DNA of 64,000 nt, taken from Promethearchaeota archaeon (GTDB taxonomy: Archaea; Asgardarchaeota; Lokiarchaeia; Sigynarchaeales; SOKP01). The position numbers and the translations under genes were made by a program. The notes under the pieces were generated by a model, which was not told the origin of the DNA, searched no databases, and was given only the letters and a program-made list of their open reading frames with translations. Shown in pieces: positions 1-8,750 of this stretch (positions within the stretch are counted from its first letter, which is position 1; the number at the start of each line of letters is the position of its first letter). The DNA lies in contig JAEOTV010000111.1 in NCBI GenBank assembly GCA_016839635.1, positions 1-64,000 of the forward strand, given 5' to 3'.

Positions 1-64
1 TAATTTTACTATAAATCTTAAGAGAATACATTATTAAATAAAATATCTTAATTAGTTATAGATA

Positions 65-1036
65 ATGGATTACTACAAATTCGAAAGCTTCGATATTACT
101 CCATTAGTAGAAGAATATCAAGGAAAAAAACTAGAAGATTTATACCAGAATCATCGTGTTATTAAAAATTGCATGGGTGAATTTATTGAATTTTATTGGG
201 AACAAGAAGATATTCCTAATAATATAAACTTATATATAACAAAGAAAAAATTACTTTATAATCTTAAAACAGTAAATTTTATAGGAGAATATATCGAACA
301 AAGACTAAAACAGAGAGGAATAAAGACTCTAACAGATTTAAAGTTTAATTTGAATTTTAGTAGTTCAGCTCATCAAATTTTAACCTTAATACAAAATAAG
401 GATTATAAAACTCTTACAAAAAATAGATATATTAATGATTTAGATGTGAGTTTTTGTTTTAAAATTGAAGATTTCTTATTCTTAGACATTGAAACTTTAG
501 GTATAATTGATAGCCCTGTTATTATAGTAGGAATTGGCTTCTTTAAAAATGAAAAATTTAAAATCCATTTATATTTCGCAAGAAAACTTGAAGATGAAAT
601 AGCAATTTATGAACATCTAAGAACTAAAATATTTCCGAACTTTAAATGTTTCATTACTTATAATGGGAAAACTTTCGATATACCTTATTTAGCAAATCGA
701 TTTTTATATTTTTTTGATGAAAATCCGATGATTTCAGAAGAAGATCAACCATATGAAAAATGTAATACAAAGTTCCACCATATTGACTTATATCATCATT
801 GTCACCGTATATTCAAAGGTAAGTTCACTACATATACTTTATCAAATATGGAAGAAAAATTATTGAATTGGACAAGAAAAAACACATTACCAAGTAATCT
901 CGTTGGCCTTTGTTATCGAAAATATCATGAAAATGTTGAAAGATATATTGGATTAATAAAGGAGATAATTGAGCATAATTATTATGATATATATTCAATG
1001 CCTCTAATTCTAAAAACAATCTTAACCTGTTTTTGA
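65..1036 (+). CDS. YprB-like RNase H-fold (DEDD) exonuclease
   Basis: Predicted 3'-5' exonuclease of the RNase H-like superfamily (YprB/RNase_H_2 type), which would cut nucleic acid with two metal ions. The acidic residues follow the DEDD order: D141 and E143 in LDIETLG, N200 to D205 in YNGKTFD, D241 in HIDLYHH, and the last aspartate, D308, in HNYYDIYS. The first 130 residues match nothing I recognise. At 323 residues it is near the size of stand-alone YprB-like proteins. It faces the CheY gene tail to tail with a 26-base gap and has no operon partner. The ATG start follows an A+T-rich leader without a clear Shine-Dalgarno site. The superfamily is well supported; substrate (RNA or DNA) cannot be told. 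Confidence 0.75.
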   Translation: MDYYKFESFDITPLVEEYQGKKLEDLYQNHRVIKNCMGEFIEFYWEQEDIPNNINLYITKKKLLYNLKTVNFIGEYIEQRLKQRGIKTLTDLKFNLNFSSSAHQILTLIQNKDYKTLTKNRYINDLDVSFCFKIEDFLFLDIETLGIIDSPVIIVGIGFFKNEKFKIHLYFARKLEDEIAIYEHLRTKIFPNFKCFITYNGKTFDIPYLANRFLYFFDENPMISEEDQPYEKCNTKFHHIDLYHHCHRIFKGKFTTYTLSNMEEKLLNWTRKNTLPSNLVGLCYRKYHENVERYIGLIKEIIEHNYYDIYSMPLILKTILTCF

Positions 1037-1062
1037 AAAAATTGAATTTTTTAATCCCCAAC

Positions 1063-1443
1063 TTAAGCTTTTAAAAACCGTTCAATTGTATTAGAAAGAT
1101 CTTCTTCCTTGAAAGGTTTCTTTATGTATTCTTTCGCTCCTTTCCCTAAAGCATCAGTTATTGTTAGCTCTTGTCCCATTGCGCTTACTACAACAATTGT
1201 TGCTTTCTTGTCAAACTTAATTATTTCTTCAATGGCTTTTACTCCATCTGACTGTGGCATTATAAGATCCATAGTAACTAAATCTGGTTTTAATTCCTTG
1301 TAAAGTGTGATTGCATCATTCCCATTTGAAGCTTCACCTACGACATCGGCATATTCAATTTTTTCAACAACTTTTTTTATCCTATTTCTAATAAACGCGG
1401 CATCATCAACAACTAATACCTTTTTCTTCCCCGATTTTGGCAT
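1063..1443 (-). CDS. Stand-alone CheY-like response regulator
   Basis: Single receiver domain, 126 residues with no output domain. All switch residues are present: acidic pair D13/D14, phosphoacceptor D59 in TMDLIMP, S87 in VVSAMG, and K109 in YIKKPF. It would be phosphorylated by a histidine kinase and signal by binding a partner. The basic start (MPKSGKKK) and AFIRNRIKK resemble chemotaxis CheY proteins. No kinase, CheA or archaellum gene lies in this window, so the partner is unknown. A TATA-like box sits about 40 bases upstream (1481-1490), which fits a separate single-gene transcript. Confidence 0.9.
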   Translation of the reverse strand: MPKSGKKKVLVVDDAAFIRNRIKKVVEKIEYADVVGEASNGNDAITLYKELKPDLVTMDLIMPQSDGVKAIEEIIKFDKKATIVVVSAMGQELTITDALGKGAKEYIKKPFKEEDLSNTIERFLKA

Positions 1444-1480
1444 CTTTAAGCTTCCATTTTTGATTTAAAAATTAGCAGTA

Positions 1481-1490
1481 CTTATATAAG
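1481..1490 (-). promoter_or_regulatory. TATA box for the CheY gene
   Basis: The symmetrical CTTATATAAG lies 38-47 bases upstream of the CheY start codon. That spacing places a transcription start about 10-15 bases before the ATG, typical of archaeal short-leader genes. No clear BRE purine tract was identified. Confidence 0.5.
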
Positions 1491-1639
1491 AACTTAATTT
1501 TTTATTTTAAATCTTTACATTTCGAAAATATCTGTATTATCCACACGAAAAACTAAAGGTTTAGAATTTTCTTAAAATTTCTATATTAGTAATTTAGAAA
1601 TAATATGCAAGATTAATTTAAATTTAAAAATACTCTAAA

Positions 1640-3334
1640 ATGATAAATATGGAAGTTTTGGAAAAAAGATTATTTGATCAAAAATGGAATTTTAAGAACA
1701 GAGAAGAAACAATTCATAAATTCAAAGAGAATAATTATGATATTATTATTATAGGGGCAGGCATAACTGGAGCAGGTGTTGCGAGAGAAGCAGCAATGAG
1801 AGGCTTAAAGGTCGCGTGTATTGATATGCAAGATTTTGCAGCAGGAACATCTTCAAGAAGTTCAAAAATGGCTCACGGAGGCTTAAGATATATCACTTAT
1901 GGGGAAATGGATTTAGTAAGAGAAGCTACTAGAGAAAGAAATTGGATGCGTATACATATTCCTCATTTAGTTAGGCCAATACCTTTCTATCTACCTTTAA
2001 TAAAGGGAGAAAAATATAAAAAAAGAGATTTAACAGCAGCAGTTAAGATTTATGACTTTTTAAGTGATGATAAATCAGAATTCAAAAATTTTAAAAAGCA
2101 TAAGTGGCACTCTCCTGAGGAAATCTCTGAATTGGAACCCGAATTTTTAAGAGATGGAAACTTAGGAGGTGCTATATATTATGATAATAATATTGATGAT
2201 GCTAGATTAACAATTGAAATATTAAAAGAAGCTGTTATAAGGGGAGCCGATATTCTAAATTATTGCAAAGTGAATGGATATATTAAAAGTAATAATATAA
2301 TCATAGGTGTTAAATGTGAAGATATGGAAAAAAATGATCACTTTGAAATTAAAGGGAGTTTAATTATTAATGCAACTGGTATTTGGACAGATGAATTACT
2401 TGAACATTATCCTGATGATATTCCAAAACCTCTCATCCGACCTACTAAAGGAGTTCATTTGCAATATAGACGCAAACATATCCGCAATAATATGGCAAAT
2501 GCGCTTTATTCATTAATTGATGGCCGTGTCTATTTTGTTCTGCCTAGAGATAAAGACTATACTATTATTGGAACAACTGATACTGATTATGATGGAAATT
2601 TAGCTAATCCTTATTGTACTAAAGATGATGCAGATTATTTAATTAAATCAACTCAAAAATTTTACCCAAATGCGGAAATCAATTATGATAATATACTTTC
2701 AACCTATGCAGGAATTAGACCATTAGTAATGCAGAAGGGTAAATCTGAAAGTGACATCTCTCGATCCCATATTATCTTTTTCTCTGATGATGGTTTATTG
2801 ACAATTACGGGTGGTAAATTAACAGAATGGCGTGCGATGGCAGAAGATTTATTCAATAAAGTGGAAGAAAAAGGACTATTCCAAAATATTAAACGAGCTC
2901 AACATTTCAGCAAACAACCATTTTTAATTGGTTTTAACAGAGAAGATTGGTTACTAAATTTAAACAAATCAAGTCTTGAAATAAATGAGGACATTACAGA
3001 TCATCTTTACCAACAATATGGTAAAGGTGCTGTTAAAATCCTCGAAATAATAAAAGAAGATGAATCCCTGAAAGAAAAAATTAGTGAAGAGAATAATTTT
3101 ATTAAAGCAGAAATTCTTTACTGTTTAAGATATGAACCTACTCCACATCTAATTGATGTTTTTTTAAGACGAACTGAAATGTCACTATGGATAGATCACA
3201 AAAAAGCTTTAAAGGCAGCTATAAAAGTTGCTGATATCATGGCAGATGAATATTCTTGGAATAAAAATAAAAAAAATCAAGAAATTGAGATATATATGGA
3301 GTACATTAAGAAAACCATCTCATTTATTACTTAA
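1640..3334 (+). CDS. glpD: FAD-dependent glycerol-3-phosphate dehydrogenase
   Basis: Oxidises sn-glycerol 3-phosphate to dihydroxyacetone phosphate with FAD, usually at the membrane face and coupled to quinone or another acceptor. The dinucleotide-binding motif GAGITGAG is at residues 39-46. The family signature GTSSRSSKMAHGGLRY follows at 69-84, then a conserved PTKGVHL and IGTTDTDYDG. A C-terminal helical DAO_C region follows RPLV and TGGKLTEWR. At 564 residues it matches GlpD/GlpA. The enzyme handles the G3P stereoisomer used in bacterial and eukaryotic lipids, which matters in Asgard archaea where lipid backbone chemistry is debated. No glycerol kinase (GlpK) or GlpB/GlpC lies nearby. ATG 1640 is chosen; ATG 1649 is possible. 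Confidence 0.93.
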   Translation: MINMEVLEKRLFDQKWNFKNREETIHKFKENNYDIIIIGAGITGAGVAREAAMRGLKVACIDMQDFAAGTSSRSSKMAHGGLRYITYGEMDLVREATRERNWMRIHIPHLVRPIPFYLPLIKGEKYKKRDLTAAVKIYDFLSDDKSEFKNFKKHKWHSPEEISELEPEFLRDGNLGGAIYYDNNIDDARLTIEILKEAVIRGADILNYCKVNGYIKSNNIIIGVKCEDMEKNDHFEIKGSLIINATGIWTDELLEHYPDDIPKPLIRPTKGVHLQYRRKHIRNNMANALYSLIDGRVYFVLPRDKDYTIIGTTDTDYDGNLANPYCTKDDADYLIKSTQKFYPNAEINYDNILSTYAGIRPLVMQKGKSESDISRSHIIFFSDDGLLTITGGKLTEWRAMAEDLFNKVEEKGLFQNIKRAQHFSKQPFLIGFNREDWLLNLNKSSLEINEDITDHLYQQYGKGAVKILEIIKEDESLKEKISEENNFIKAEILYCLRYEPTPHLIDVFLRRTEMSLWIDHKKALKAAIKVADIMADEYSWNKNKKNQEIEIYMEYIKKTISFIT

Positions 3335-3434
3335 TTCTTTCAAACTTTATTTTTTAATTATTGGACTACATTAGAATTTTATAACAAAATAAATATATAA
3401 TAACAAAATAATTTCATCATAAACTTATCAAATT

Positions 3435-3443
3435 AAAGGAGTG
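3435..3443 (+). promoter_or_regulatory. Strong Shine-Dalgarno site
   Basis: AAAGGAGTG ends 7 bases before ATG 3451. It fixes the start of the membrane protein gene and shows that leadered, Shine-Dalgarno-dependent genes exist here beside genes lacking such a site. Confidence 0.75.
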
Positions 3444-3450
3444 AAATTTA

Positions 3451-4098
3451 ATGATTTTGCAAAATTTTATGACATTCTTTGGACAGATGGCGGGTTTCTT
3501 TGTTTTGATCCTGGGAATTATGTGGATAATTTTTGGCGTATATGAAGCAAAAAGAAGAGGGTCTGTAAAAAAGAGGAAGGTTGCCGACTATGATATGACC
3601 ATTACAAAATTTCTTAAAGTACTCACATATTTAGGGCTTGTTATTGGTATCTTGGCTGTTCTAAGCGGAGTTGGTGGATTAATGGAAAATGTACCACCAA
3701 GCCCAGCGTTTATAAGTGGAGAAGTAAGCATTTTTACATCTGCCATATTGATTATTTTTGGAATCCTAACACTTTTAAAACCTATAAATGACCTTCCAAT
3801 TGCCAGTGTTGTTGGGCTCTTAGCAGGAAGTGCAGTTATATTAGTGCTTGTTATGGTAATGCCAGCAGCAGCATATACAGTTATTGATCTATTTATGAAT
3901 CCTACGGTATTCTTTGTAATATTGTTTATAATAATTTTCGCGATTATTGCTCTCACAGCAAAATTCTATATTGGAGGATTAATGAAAGTTTCAAAATTTA
4001 TCTCATGGCCTCCAATAGCTTTCGTAATTGCTGCATTCTGCTTTCTTCAGGGATTTTTAGTGTTAGTGTTCGGAGTTTCGATAGGGTATCTGTTCTAA
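3451..4098 (+). CDS. Multi-pass membrane protein of unknown function
   Basis: I do not recognise a family. The 215-residue protein is almost wholly hydrophobic, with about six predicted membrane segments: roughly 8-30, 53-75, 88-108, 113-138, 148-170 and 183-212. A short basic loop (EAKRRGSVKKRKVADYD) lies at about residues 31-47, which by the positive-inside rule should face the cytoplasm. There are no catalytic motifs or cysteines suggesting redox activity. The start is fixed by a strong Shine-Dalgarno site at 3435-3443, and a ten-T run ends transcription just past the stop codon. It stands as a single gene between glpD and the convergent radical SAM gene. Confidence 0.8.
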   Translation: MILQNFMTFFGQMAGFFVLILGIMWIIFGVYEAKRRGSVKKRKVADYDMTITKFLKVLTYLGLVIGILAVLSGVGGLMENVPPSPAFISGEVSIFTSAILIIFGILTLLKPINDLPIASVVGLLAGSAVILVLVMVMPAAAYTVIDLFMNPTVFFVILFIIIFAIIALTAKFYIGGLMKVSKFISWPPIAFVIAAFCFLQGFLVLVFGVSIGYLF

Positions 4099-4101
4099 AT
4101 C

Positions 4102-4111
4102 TTTTTTTTTT
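4102..4111 (+). terminator. Poly-T terminator
   Basis: Ten consecutive T residues start four bases after the stop codon of the 3451-4098 gene, followed by a second T-rich stretch. Intrinsic termination at T runs is usual in archaea. It lies between two convergent genes. Confidence 0.6.
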
Positions 4112-4157
4112 ATTATTTTTTCTAAAAAGGAAATTTTTTCCCACGGTTTTAATCAAT

Positions 4158-5270
4158 TTAGAAGAAGACAAATCTGTGTGAAGGATTTTTATTAATTTCA
4201 CCAATAATATCATTATCTAATTCATAAGAGCAATTAGGACATTTTTTATCATCAGTTACCTCGATCTTTTTAAAGTTATAACCGCGTCTCTCCATTAATA
4301 AATGATTACAATTCGGACAATAAGTATTACCACCTTTCTCGTGAGCTAAGTTTCCCACATAAGGAAATTTTAATCCTGTTTTTTTAGCAATGTAAAATGC
4401 CATATCTAATTTATCGTAAGGAGTATGTTTCTTTGATGGCATTTTGAAATCAGGATGATATGCAGAAAAGTGTGCAGGAGTATCTTTTCCTAAATTTTCA
4501 ACAATCCAATCGCATAATTTCTGGATATCTTCCTTACTATCATTTAAATCTGGTATGATTAAGTTAGTTATTTCTACATGAATCCCATTAGATTTGAAAA
4601 GTTTAGCTGTATCTAAAACAGGCTGAACAGATTTAACACCGCATATTTTTTTATAAAAATCATCATTCATTGCTTTAATGTCGATATTTGCTGCGTCAAT
4701 TCCTACTTCAATCAGTTCTTTTGTCGCTTCTGGAGTAGAATATCCATTTGTTACTAAAATAGTTTTGATATCATGTGTTTTGAGTAAAGGTACTGTGTCC
4801 ATAATCCATTCGTGCCATATTAACGGCTCATTATATGTATAAGCAAGAGTTTTTGCTCCACTTTTTAGTACCCTCTTTTCTAATTGCTCTGGAGTCATTT
4901 CAACTAACGGCATTCCACGATCCATCATACCAGATAAATCGTAATATCCATCTTTTCCATCATCAGTAGGATTTGCCTGTGATATGTTCCAATTCTGGCA
5001 ATTCTGACACTTAAATGAACACCCAATGGAGGCAATTGAATATGCTGTGGCACCAGGCCAAAAATTATAAAGAGGTTTCTTTTCAATAGGATCCAAACTT
5101 CCAGACGAAATAAGTGATCCATAGATAAGTGTAAATAATTCTCCATTAAAATTTTTTCTTGTTCTACAGATTCCCACTTTATCTGGTAAAATAGTACATT
5201 CATTTGCACATACATTGCATTTTACTTTTTTATCATCAAGCTTATCGAATAATCTCGCTTTATATTTCAT
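4158..5270 (-). CDS. amrS: AmmeMemoRadiSam-type radical SAM enzyme
   Basis: Radical SAM enzyme of the PflA-like AmrS group, found with AMMECR1 and Memo proteins; its product is not established. The N-terminal cysteines C18, C21, C25 and C35 form the pre-domain typical of this group. The radical SAM cluster motif CxxxCxxC is C84/C88/C91 (CSFKCQNC), preceded by the usual WNxS-like and PLYNFWPG context. A C-terminal zinc ribbon with two CPNC pairs (about residues 318-348) is an extension I do not regard as universal in the family. A Shine-Dalgarno site (AAAGGAGAT) precedes ATG 5270. Neither the Memo nor the AMMECR1 gene is in this window, so the context is an orphan one. Confidence 0.85.
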   Translation of the reverse strand: MKYKARLFDKLDDKKVKCNVCANECTILPDKVGICRTRKNFNGELFTLIYGSLISSGSLDPIEKKPLYNFWPGATAYSIASIGCSFKCQNCQNWNISQANPTDDGKDGYYDLSGMMDRGMPLVEMTPEQLEKRVLKSGAKTLAYTYNEPLIWHEWIMDTVPLLKTHDIKTILVTNGYSTPEATKELIEVGIDAANIDIKAMNDDFYKKICGVKSVQPVLDTAKLFKSNGIHVEITNLIIPDLNDSKEDIQKLCDWIVENLGKDTPAHFSAYHPDFKMPSKKHTPYDKLDMAFYIAKKTGLKFPYVGNLAHEKGGNTYCPNCNHLLMERRGYNFKKIEVTDDKKCPNCSYELDNDIIGEINKNPSHRFVFF

Positions 5271-5346
5271 ATGATCTCCTTTTTTTAAATTAATTATTTA
5301 CTTATCGTATCTCTAAATATATAATAGAAAAGAAATTTTATATTTC

Positions 5347-5360
5347 TTATATATTTAAAT
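5347..5360 (+). promoter_or_regulatory. TATA box for the C_GCAxxG_C_C gene
   Basis: TTATATATTTAAAT lies 25-38 bases before ATG 5385, the spacing expected for an archaeal TATA element driving a nearly leaderless transcript. Confidence 0.45.
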
Positions 5361-5384
5361 TCATAAAAAAAGCAGTTATTCAAA

Positions 5385-5822
5385 ATGTCAAAAGTAGAAA
5401 AAGCTGTTTCTAGCTTTAAAGAAGATCTTAACTGTGCTCAATCAGTATTGAGCACTTTTAGCACTCAATATGGGTTAGATCAAGACATAGCTCTAAAATT
5501 AGCTAGTGGTTTTGGAGGAGGTATGGGTCGTCTTGGTAACACATGTGGTGCCGTATCTGGAGCTTTTATGGTTATTGGTTTAAAATATGGTATGGGAATA
5601 AATAAAAATGTTGAAGCTAAAGAAAAAACATATCAGCTCATAAGAGAGTTCTCTAATAAATTTCAGGAAATTAACGGTTCTTTAATGTGTAAGGATTTAC
5701 TCGGCTGTGATATTAATACTGCTGAAGGTAAAGAGCATTTTAATCAAAATGACTTATTTGAAAAAAATTGTCTCCAGTATGTAAAGAATGCAGTACAAAT
5801 TTTAGAAGAAATAATCTTATAG
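5385..5822 (+). CDS. C_GCAxxG_C_C family putative redox protein
   Basis: Small 145-residue protein of the C_GCAxxG_C_C family (PF09719), thought to be redox active and sometimes found beside oxidoreductases. Its family cysteines are C17 (LNCAQS), C54 in the NTCGAVSG motif, C102 and C108 (MCKDLLGC), and C129 near the C-terminus. The glycine-rich SGFGGGMGR stretch (41-49) is also typical. The molecular activity of the family is not established. Here it stands alone downstream of a divergent radical SAM gene, possibly sharing a control region, and 37 bases before a TPR gene with which it may be co-transcribed. Confidence 0.87.
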   Translation: MSKVEKAVSSFKEDLNCAQSVLSTFSTQYGLDQDIALKLASGFGGGMGRLGNTCGAVSGAFMVIGLKYGMGINKNVEAKEKTYQLIREFSNKFQEINGSLMCKDLLGCDINTAEGKEHFNQNDLFEKNCLQYVKNAVQILEEIIL

Positions 5823-5859
5823 AAATAAGTAAAGCAGTTATTATTCATCTGAAATTCAT

Positions 5860-6777
5860 ATGATAGAAAATGAAACAGAACTAAATACAGAAGAATTACA
5901 TAATTTACTAAAGAAAAAACTGGAAAATTTAAAAGAATTAGATCAATTTGGAAAAAATTCGAATTATATCAAAGAATTAAGCGATATTGCTCTAATCCAA
6001 CTACAATTGGAAGATTATACAGAATCAGCAAAAAATTATATAGTATGTTTAAAGCATTTTAAAAAACAAAAAGACAGACTAGGTCAATCTGCTGTTTATG
6101 GTGTGTTGGGGACTTTATATTTTAAACAAGGCGACTATGAAAAATCTACTGAATCATATGAAAAAGCATATAGTATATATAAGGAATTAAAACAAGTTCA
6201 GGAACAAATTACGTGTTTAAAAGGAATTGGAAATAACTATCTTAAATTGAATAAATTTGATGAAGCATCAGATATTTTTTTGGAATGCAGCGCAATTTGT
6301 TCAGATAAAAATGATATTTATAATCTACTCGATTGCTTAGGAAATTTAATTAATATTTATGAAATAATTGAAAGATGGGATGTTGTTTTTGAACTCTACA
6401 AAAAAACACTAAAAGCTTTTAAAGAAATTGAAGATAATAAAGGAATTATCACTTCATACTTTAATTTGGGAATCCTTCAAAAGAATAACAATGATCTTGA
6501 AGAAGCTCTTATTAATTTTAAAAAAGGTACTAATATAGCAATTGATGGGAATTATGCGGAGTTAATGATACGCGGGCTTAGTTATGTAGCTGAAACATTA
6601 TTTTATTTAGGTAGAATTAAGGAGGCCAAAAATCAATTTATAAGAGCTCTACATATTGCTAAGACCATTAATGCTAATAATGCAATTGTTCAACTCCGAA
6701 TTCTTTTACAATCCTTGGGTCTAAATGAACACAAAATAAATGAAGAGCTTGAAGAATTTGAAAAAACCCAAAAATGA
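5860..6777 (+). CDS. TPR-repeat protein
   Basis: 305-residue, all-helical protein of tetratricopeptide repeats, expected to be a protein-protein scaffold in the cytoplasm. Repeat-like 34-residue units are visible from about residue 45 to 280, each with the small-residue pattern (for example GTLYFKQGDYEKSTESYEKAY and YFNLGILQKNNNDLEEALIN). No enzymatic domain, signal peptide or membrane segment is visible. It follows the C_GCAxxG_C_C gene closely on the same strand. A second, longer TPR protein with a zinc ribbon lies at 9616-11037; the two look related in style rather than as a recent duplicate. Confidence 0.85.
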   Translation: MIENETELNTEELHNLLKKKLENLKELDQFGKNSNYIKELSDIALIQLQLEDYTESAKNYIVCLKHFKKQKDRLGQSAVYGVLGTLYFKQGDYEKSTESYEKAYSIYKELKQVQEQITCLKGIGNNYLKLNKFDEASDIFLECSAICSDKNDIYNLLDCLGNLINIYEIIERWDVVFELYKKTLKAFKEIEDNKGIITSYFNLGILQKNNNDLEEALINFKKGTNIAIDGNYAELMIRGLSYVAETLFYLGRIKEAKNQFIRALHIAKTINANNAIVQLRILLQSLGLNEHKINEELEEFEKTQK

Positions 6778-6830
6778 ATTTTCATTCTATAAAGGAAAAA
6801 AAAGTGTTAACAAATATAACCCTGTTACTT

Positions 6831-6977
6831 TTATTTATGACTTTTGTAATCCTTATTATCTGCCTTCCTTAGCGTATTTTCACCACATTTATCGCAAAAT
6901 GCATGTAATGTATGAGCAAACTCATTACAATTTTGGCAAACATAAGGAAACGTTTTTTTAAACAGCTTTGAATCCAA
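6831..6977 (-). CDS. Small 48-residue zinc-ribbon protein
   Basis: Small gene read from the gap between the TPR and radical SAM genes. From TTG 6977 the product is MDSKLFKKTFPYVCQNC and onward, ending KDYKSHK. It holds two CxxC pairs, C14/C17 and C28/C31, eleven residues apart with histidines between, the layout of a mini zinc ribbon. The CDKCGEN knuckle and aromatic residue before the first pair (PYVCQNC) support a real metal site. No ATG or GTG start occurs in the open frame, and a stop lies just upstream, so TTG 6977 is the only usual start. Function unknown; small proteins of this kind often bind nucleic acid or protein. The overlapping plus-strand frame is a shadow. Confidence 0.62.
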   Translation of the reverse strand: MDSKLFKKTFPYVCQNCNEFAHTLHAFCDKCGENTLRKADNKDYKSHK

Positions 6978-7243
6978 ACTACTTCACTCTTGCTTAATAA
7001 TAATGTTTTAATAAAAAAAGATTGCAATCCTTTTAAATGATTTTTATGAAAAATTATACGTGTCAGAGTTTCTTGAAAAATATAAGTTTAATCTTGAAGT
7101 TCCTATTATTATTTTTTTAGCTTCAAAAATGCTTATTCTTGAGAATTTCAATTATTTTGACCTATGTAGAAACAACAAAACTTAAATAGAAACAACAAAT
7201 AAAAAATCACAAAATAATTTAATTTTTGGAGTTATCCATTGAA

Positions 7244-8632
7244 ATGAAAGTTCTTTTGATTTATCCACCTTTTCAAGTTGGGGAGGGAATGGGGAAAGCA
7301 ATGTGTAGTCCTCCTTTATCCCTACTAACACTTGCAGGTGCTGTTAAAGATCTTAATCATAGTATTGAAATTCTTGATCTGAATATTGATCATTCTTGTG
7401 GAATTGATAAATTGGATCAAAAAATACAGCTATTTGATATGATTGGAATTACATGTATGACAAATACATTTGGATTAGTGTTGAAGATTTGCAAAATTGC
7501 TAAGAAAAATTCTGTTCCAACTATTTTAGGGGGATTTCATCCCACCTTAGTTCCTACTATTATCGACGAATTTGATTGTATCGATATGATCTGTCGAGGA
7601 GAAGGAGATATGACTTTTAGAGAATTGCTTGAGGGCAAACCAAAACACCAAATACTTGGACTTTCATATAGAGAAAATGGTGCTATATTTCATAATCCAG
7701 ATAGACCTTTAATTGAAAATCTGAACCATCTTCCATTTCCAAATAATAATTTAGTTGATACTAAACCTTATCATTATATATGGGTCCCAGCTTGGGTGTG
7801 TGAAACATCAAGAGGATGTCCATTTAAATGCAATTTTTGTTGTGTTACTCAATTTCATAAGGGTAAATATCGAACTAAATCTCCGGAGAGGGTAATAGAA
7901 GAGTTATTAAGGATACCAAATACTGCAAAACTCGTGTTTTTTACAGATGACAATTTCAGTTTACAGAAGAAACGGGTTATGAAAATTTGTGAACTTTTAG
8001 AAAAAACTAAATTAAGTAAGCAATTAATGTTTGTTTGTCAATCAAGAGTAGATGATATTGCTAACAATCCAGATATGGTAAAAGCAATGTCTAAAGCAGG
8101 GTTTATGTGTTTCTTCTTAGGATTTGAAAGTTTCAAGCAAATGTCATTAGATAATATGGAAAAACAATATACACTTGATAAAGTCCGAAAAGCAATAGAT
8201 ATATGTCATAAAAATGGGATTATGGTTTTTGGGTCATTTATTATAGGAAATATCGGAGAGAATACTAAAGATACATGGAGAACATTTAAACTAATGAAAG
8301 AATTGGACATTGATCTAATGATGACTTGTCCTATTACTCCTTTTCCAGGAACTCCACTTTATAATGATGCTGTGGAAAAAGGTTGGATCGCCAAGGATTT
8401 TAGATGGGAAAAATGGGATATCAAAGCAGTTATGAATACCCCTGATATGACAAGTGATGAAATCCAAGAGTTAGTTGACGAAAGTTATAGATACTTTTAC
8501 AATGATATCGGTTTTTTTCTCTTCGGAAAGAGATTGTTGAGATTTTTATTTAATCCAAAATTTTGGTGGTTTAGAAACGTTGCGTTTTCAGTCTTTAAAA
8601 ACGGTTTAACAAAATTTTTGATGACACTTTAA
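7244..8632 (+). CDS. B12-binding-domain radical SAM protein
   Basis: Radical SAM enzyme with an N-terminal cobalamin-binding-like Rossmann domain (residues 1 to about 150, opening MKVLLIYPPF) and a radical SAM/SPASM-like barrel. The 4Fe-4S motif is C192/C196/C199 in RGCPFKCNFC. A GGFHPTLVP loop at about 96-104 lies where cobalamin would sit, but the DxHxxG lower-ligand motif is absent, as in most of this family. Such enzymes catalyse methylations or rearrangements in lipid, cofactor or tetrapyrrole chemistry. The last 60 residues are aromatic and hydrophobic (FFLFGK, FWWFRN), suggesting membrane contact. ATG 7244 is preferred over TTG 7226 because it puts MKVLLIYPPF at the N-terminus. Substrate unknown. 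Confidence 0.85.
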   Translation: MKVLLIYPPFQVGEGMGKAMCSPPLSLLTLAGAVKDLNHSIEILDLNIDHSCGIDKLDQKIQLFDMIGITCMTNTFGLVLKICKIAKKNSVPTILGGFHPTLVPTIIDEFDCIDMICRGEGDMTFRELLEGKPKHQILGLSYRENGAIFHNPDRPLIENLNHLPFPNNNLVDTKPYHYIWVPAWVCETSRGCPFKCNFCCVTQFHKGKYRTKSPERVIEELLRIPNTAKLVFFTDDNFSLQKKRVMKICELLEKTKLSKQLMFVCQSRVDDIANNPDMVKAMSKAGFMCFFLGFESFKQMSLDNMEKQYTLDKVRKAIDICHKNGIMVFGSFIIGNIGENTKDTWRTFKLMKELDIDLMMTCPITPFPGTPLYNDAVEKGWIAKDFRWEKWDIKAVMNTPDMTSDEIQELVDESYRYFYNDIGFFLFGKRLLRFLFNPKFWWFRNVAFSVFKNGLTKFLMTL

Positions 8633-8750
8633 TAATAAATTCAAACAGGTATTTCCTTTACTTTGCCCTAAAGTTTTCTGCTTTAACTATTGAAGAAGTT
8701 ACTTCTAAAAACATAATAAAGAAATAATTATTTTAAGAATTGTGAAGAAA

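Noticed and set aside
3588..3956. Minus-strand 122-codon frame inside the 3451-4098 membrane gene
   Set aside because: Mirror of a membrane protein with a strong Shine-Dalgarno site on the other strand; a shadow frame.
6740..6961. Plus-strand open frame of 73 codons overlapping the TPR gene end
   Set aside because: Its Tyr/His/Asn-rich product has no domain pattern; the opposite strand encodes a convincing zinc ribbon here.
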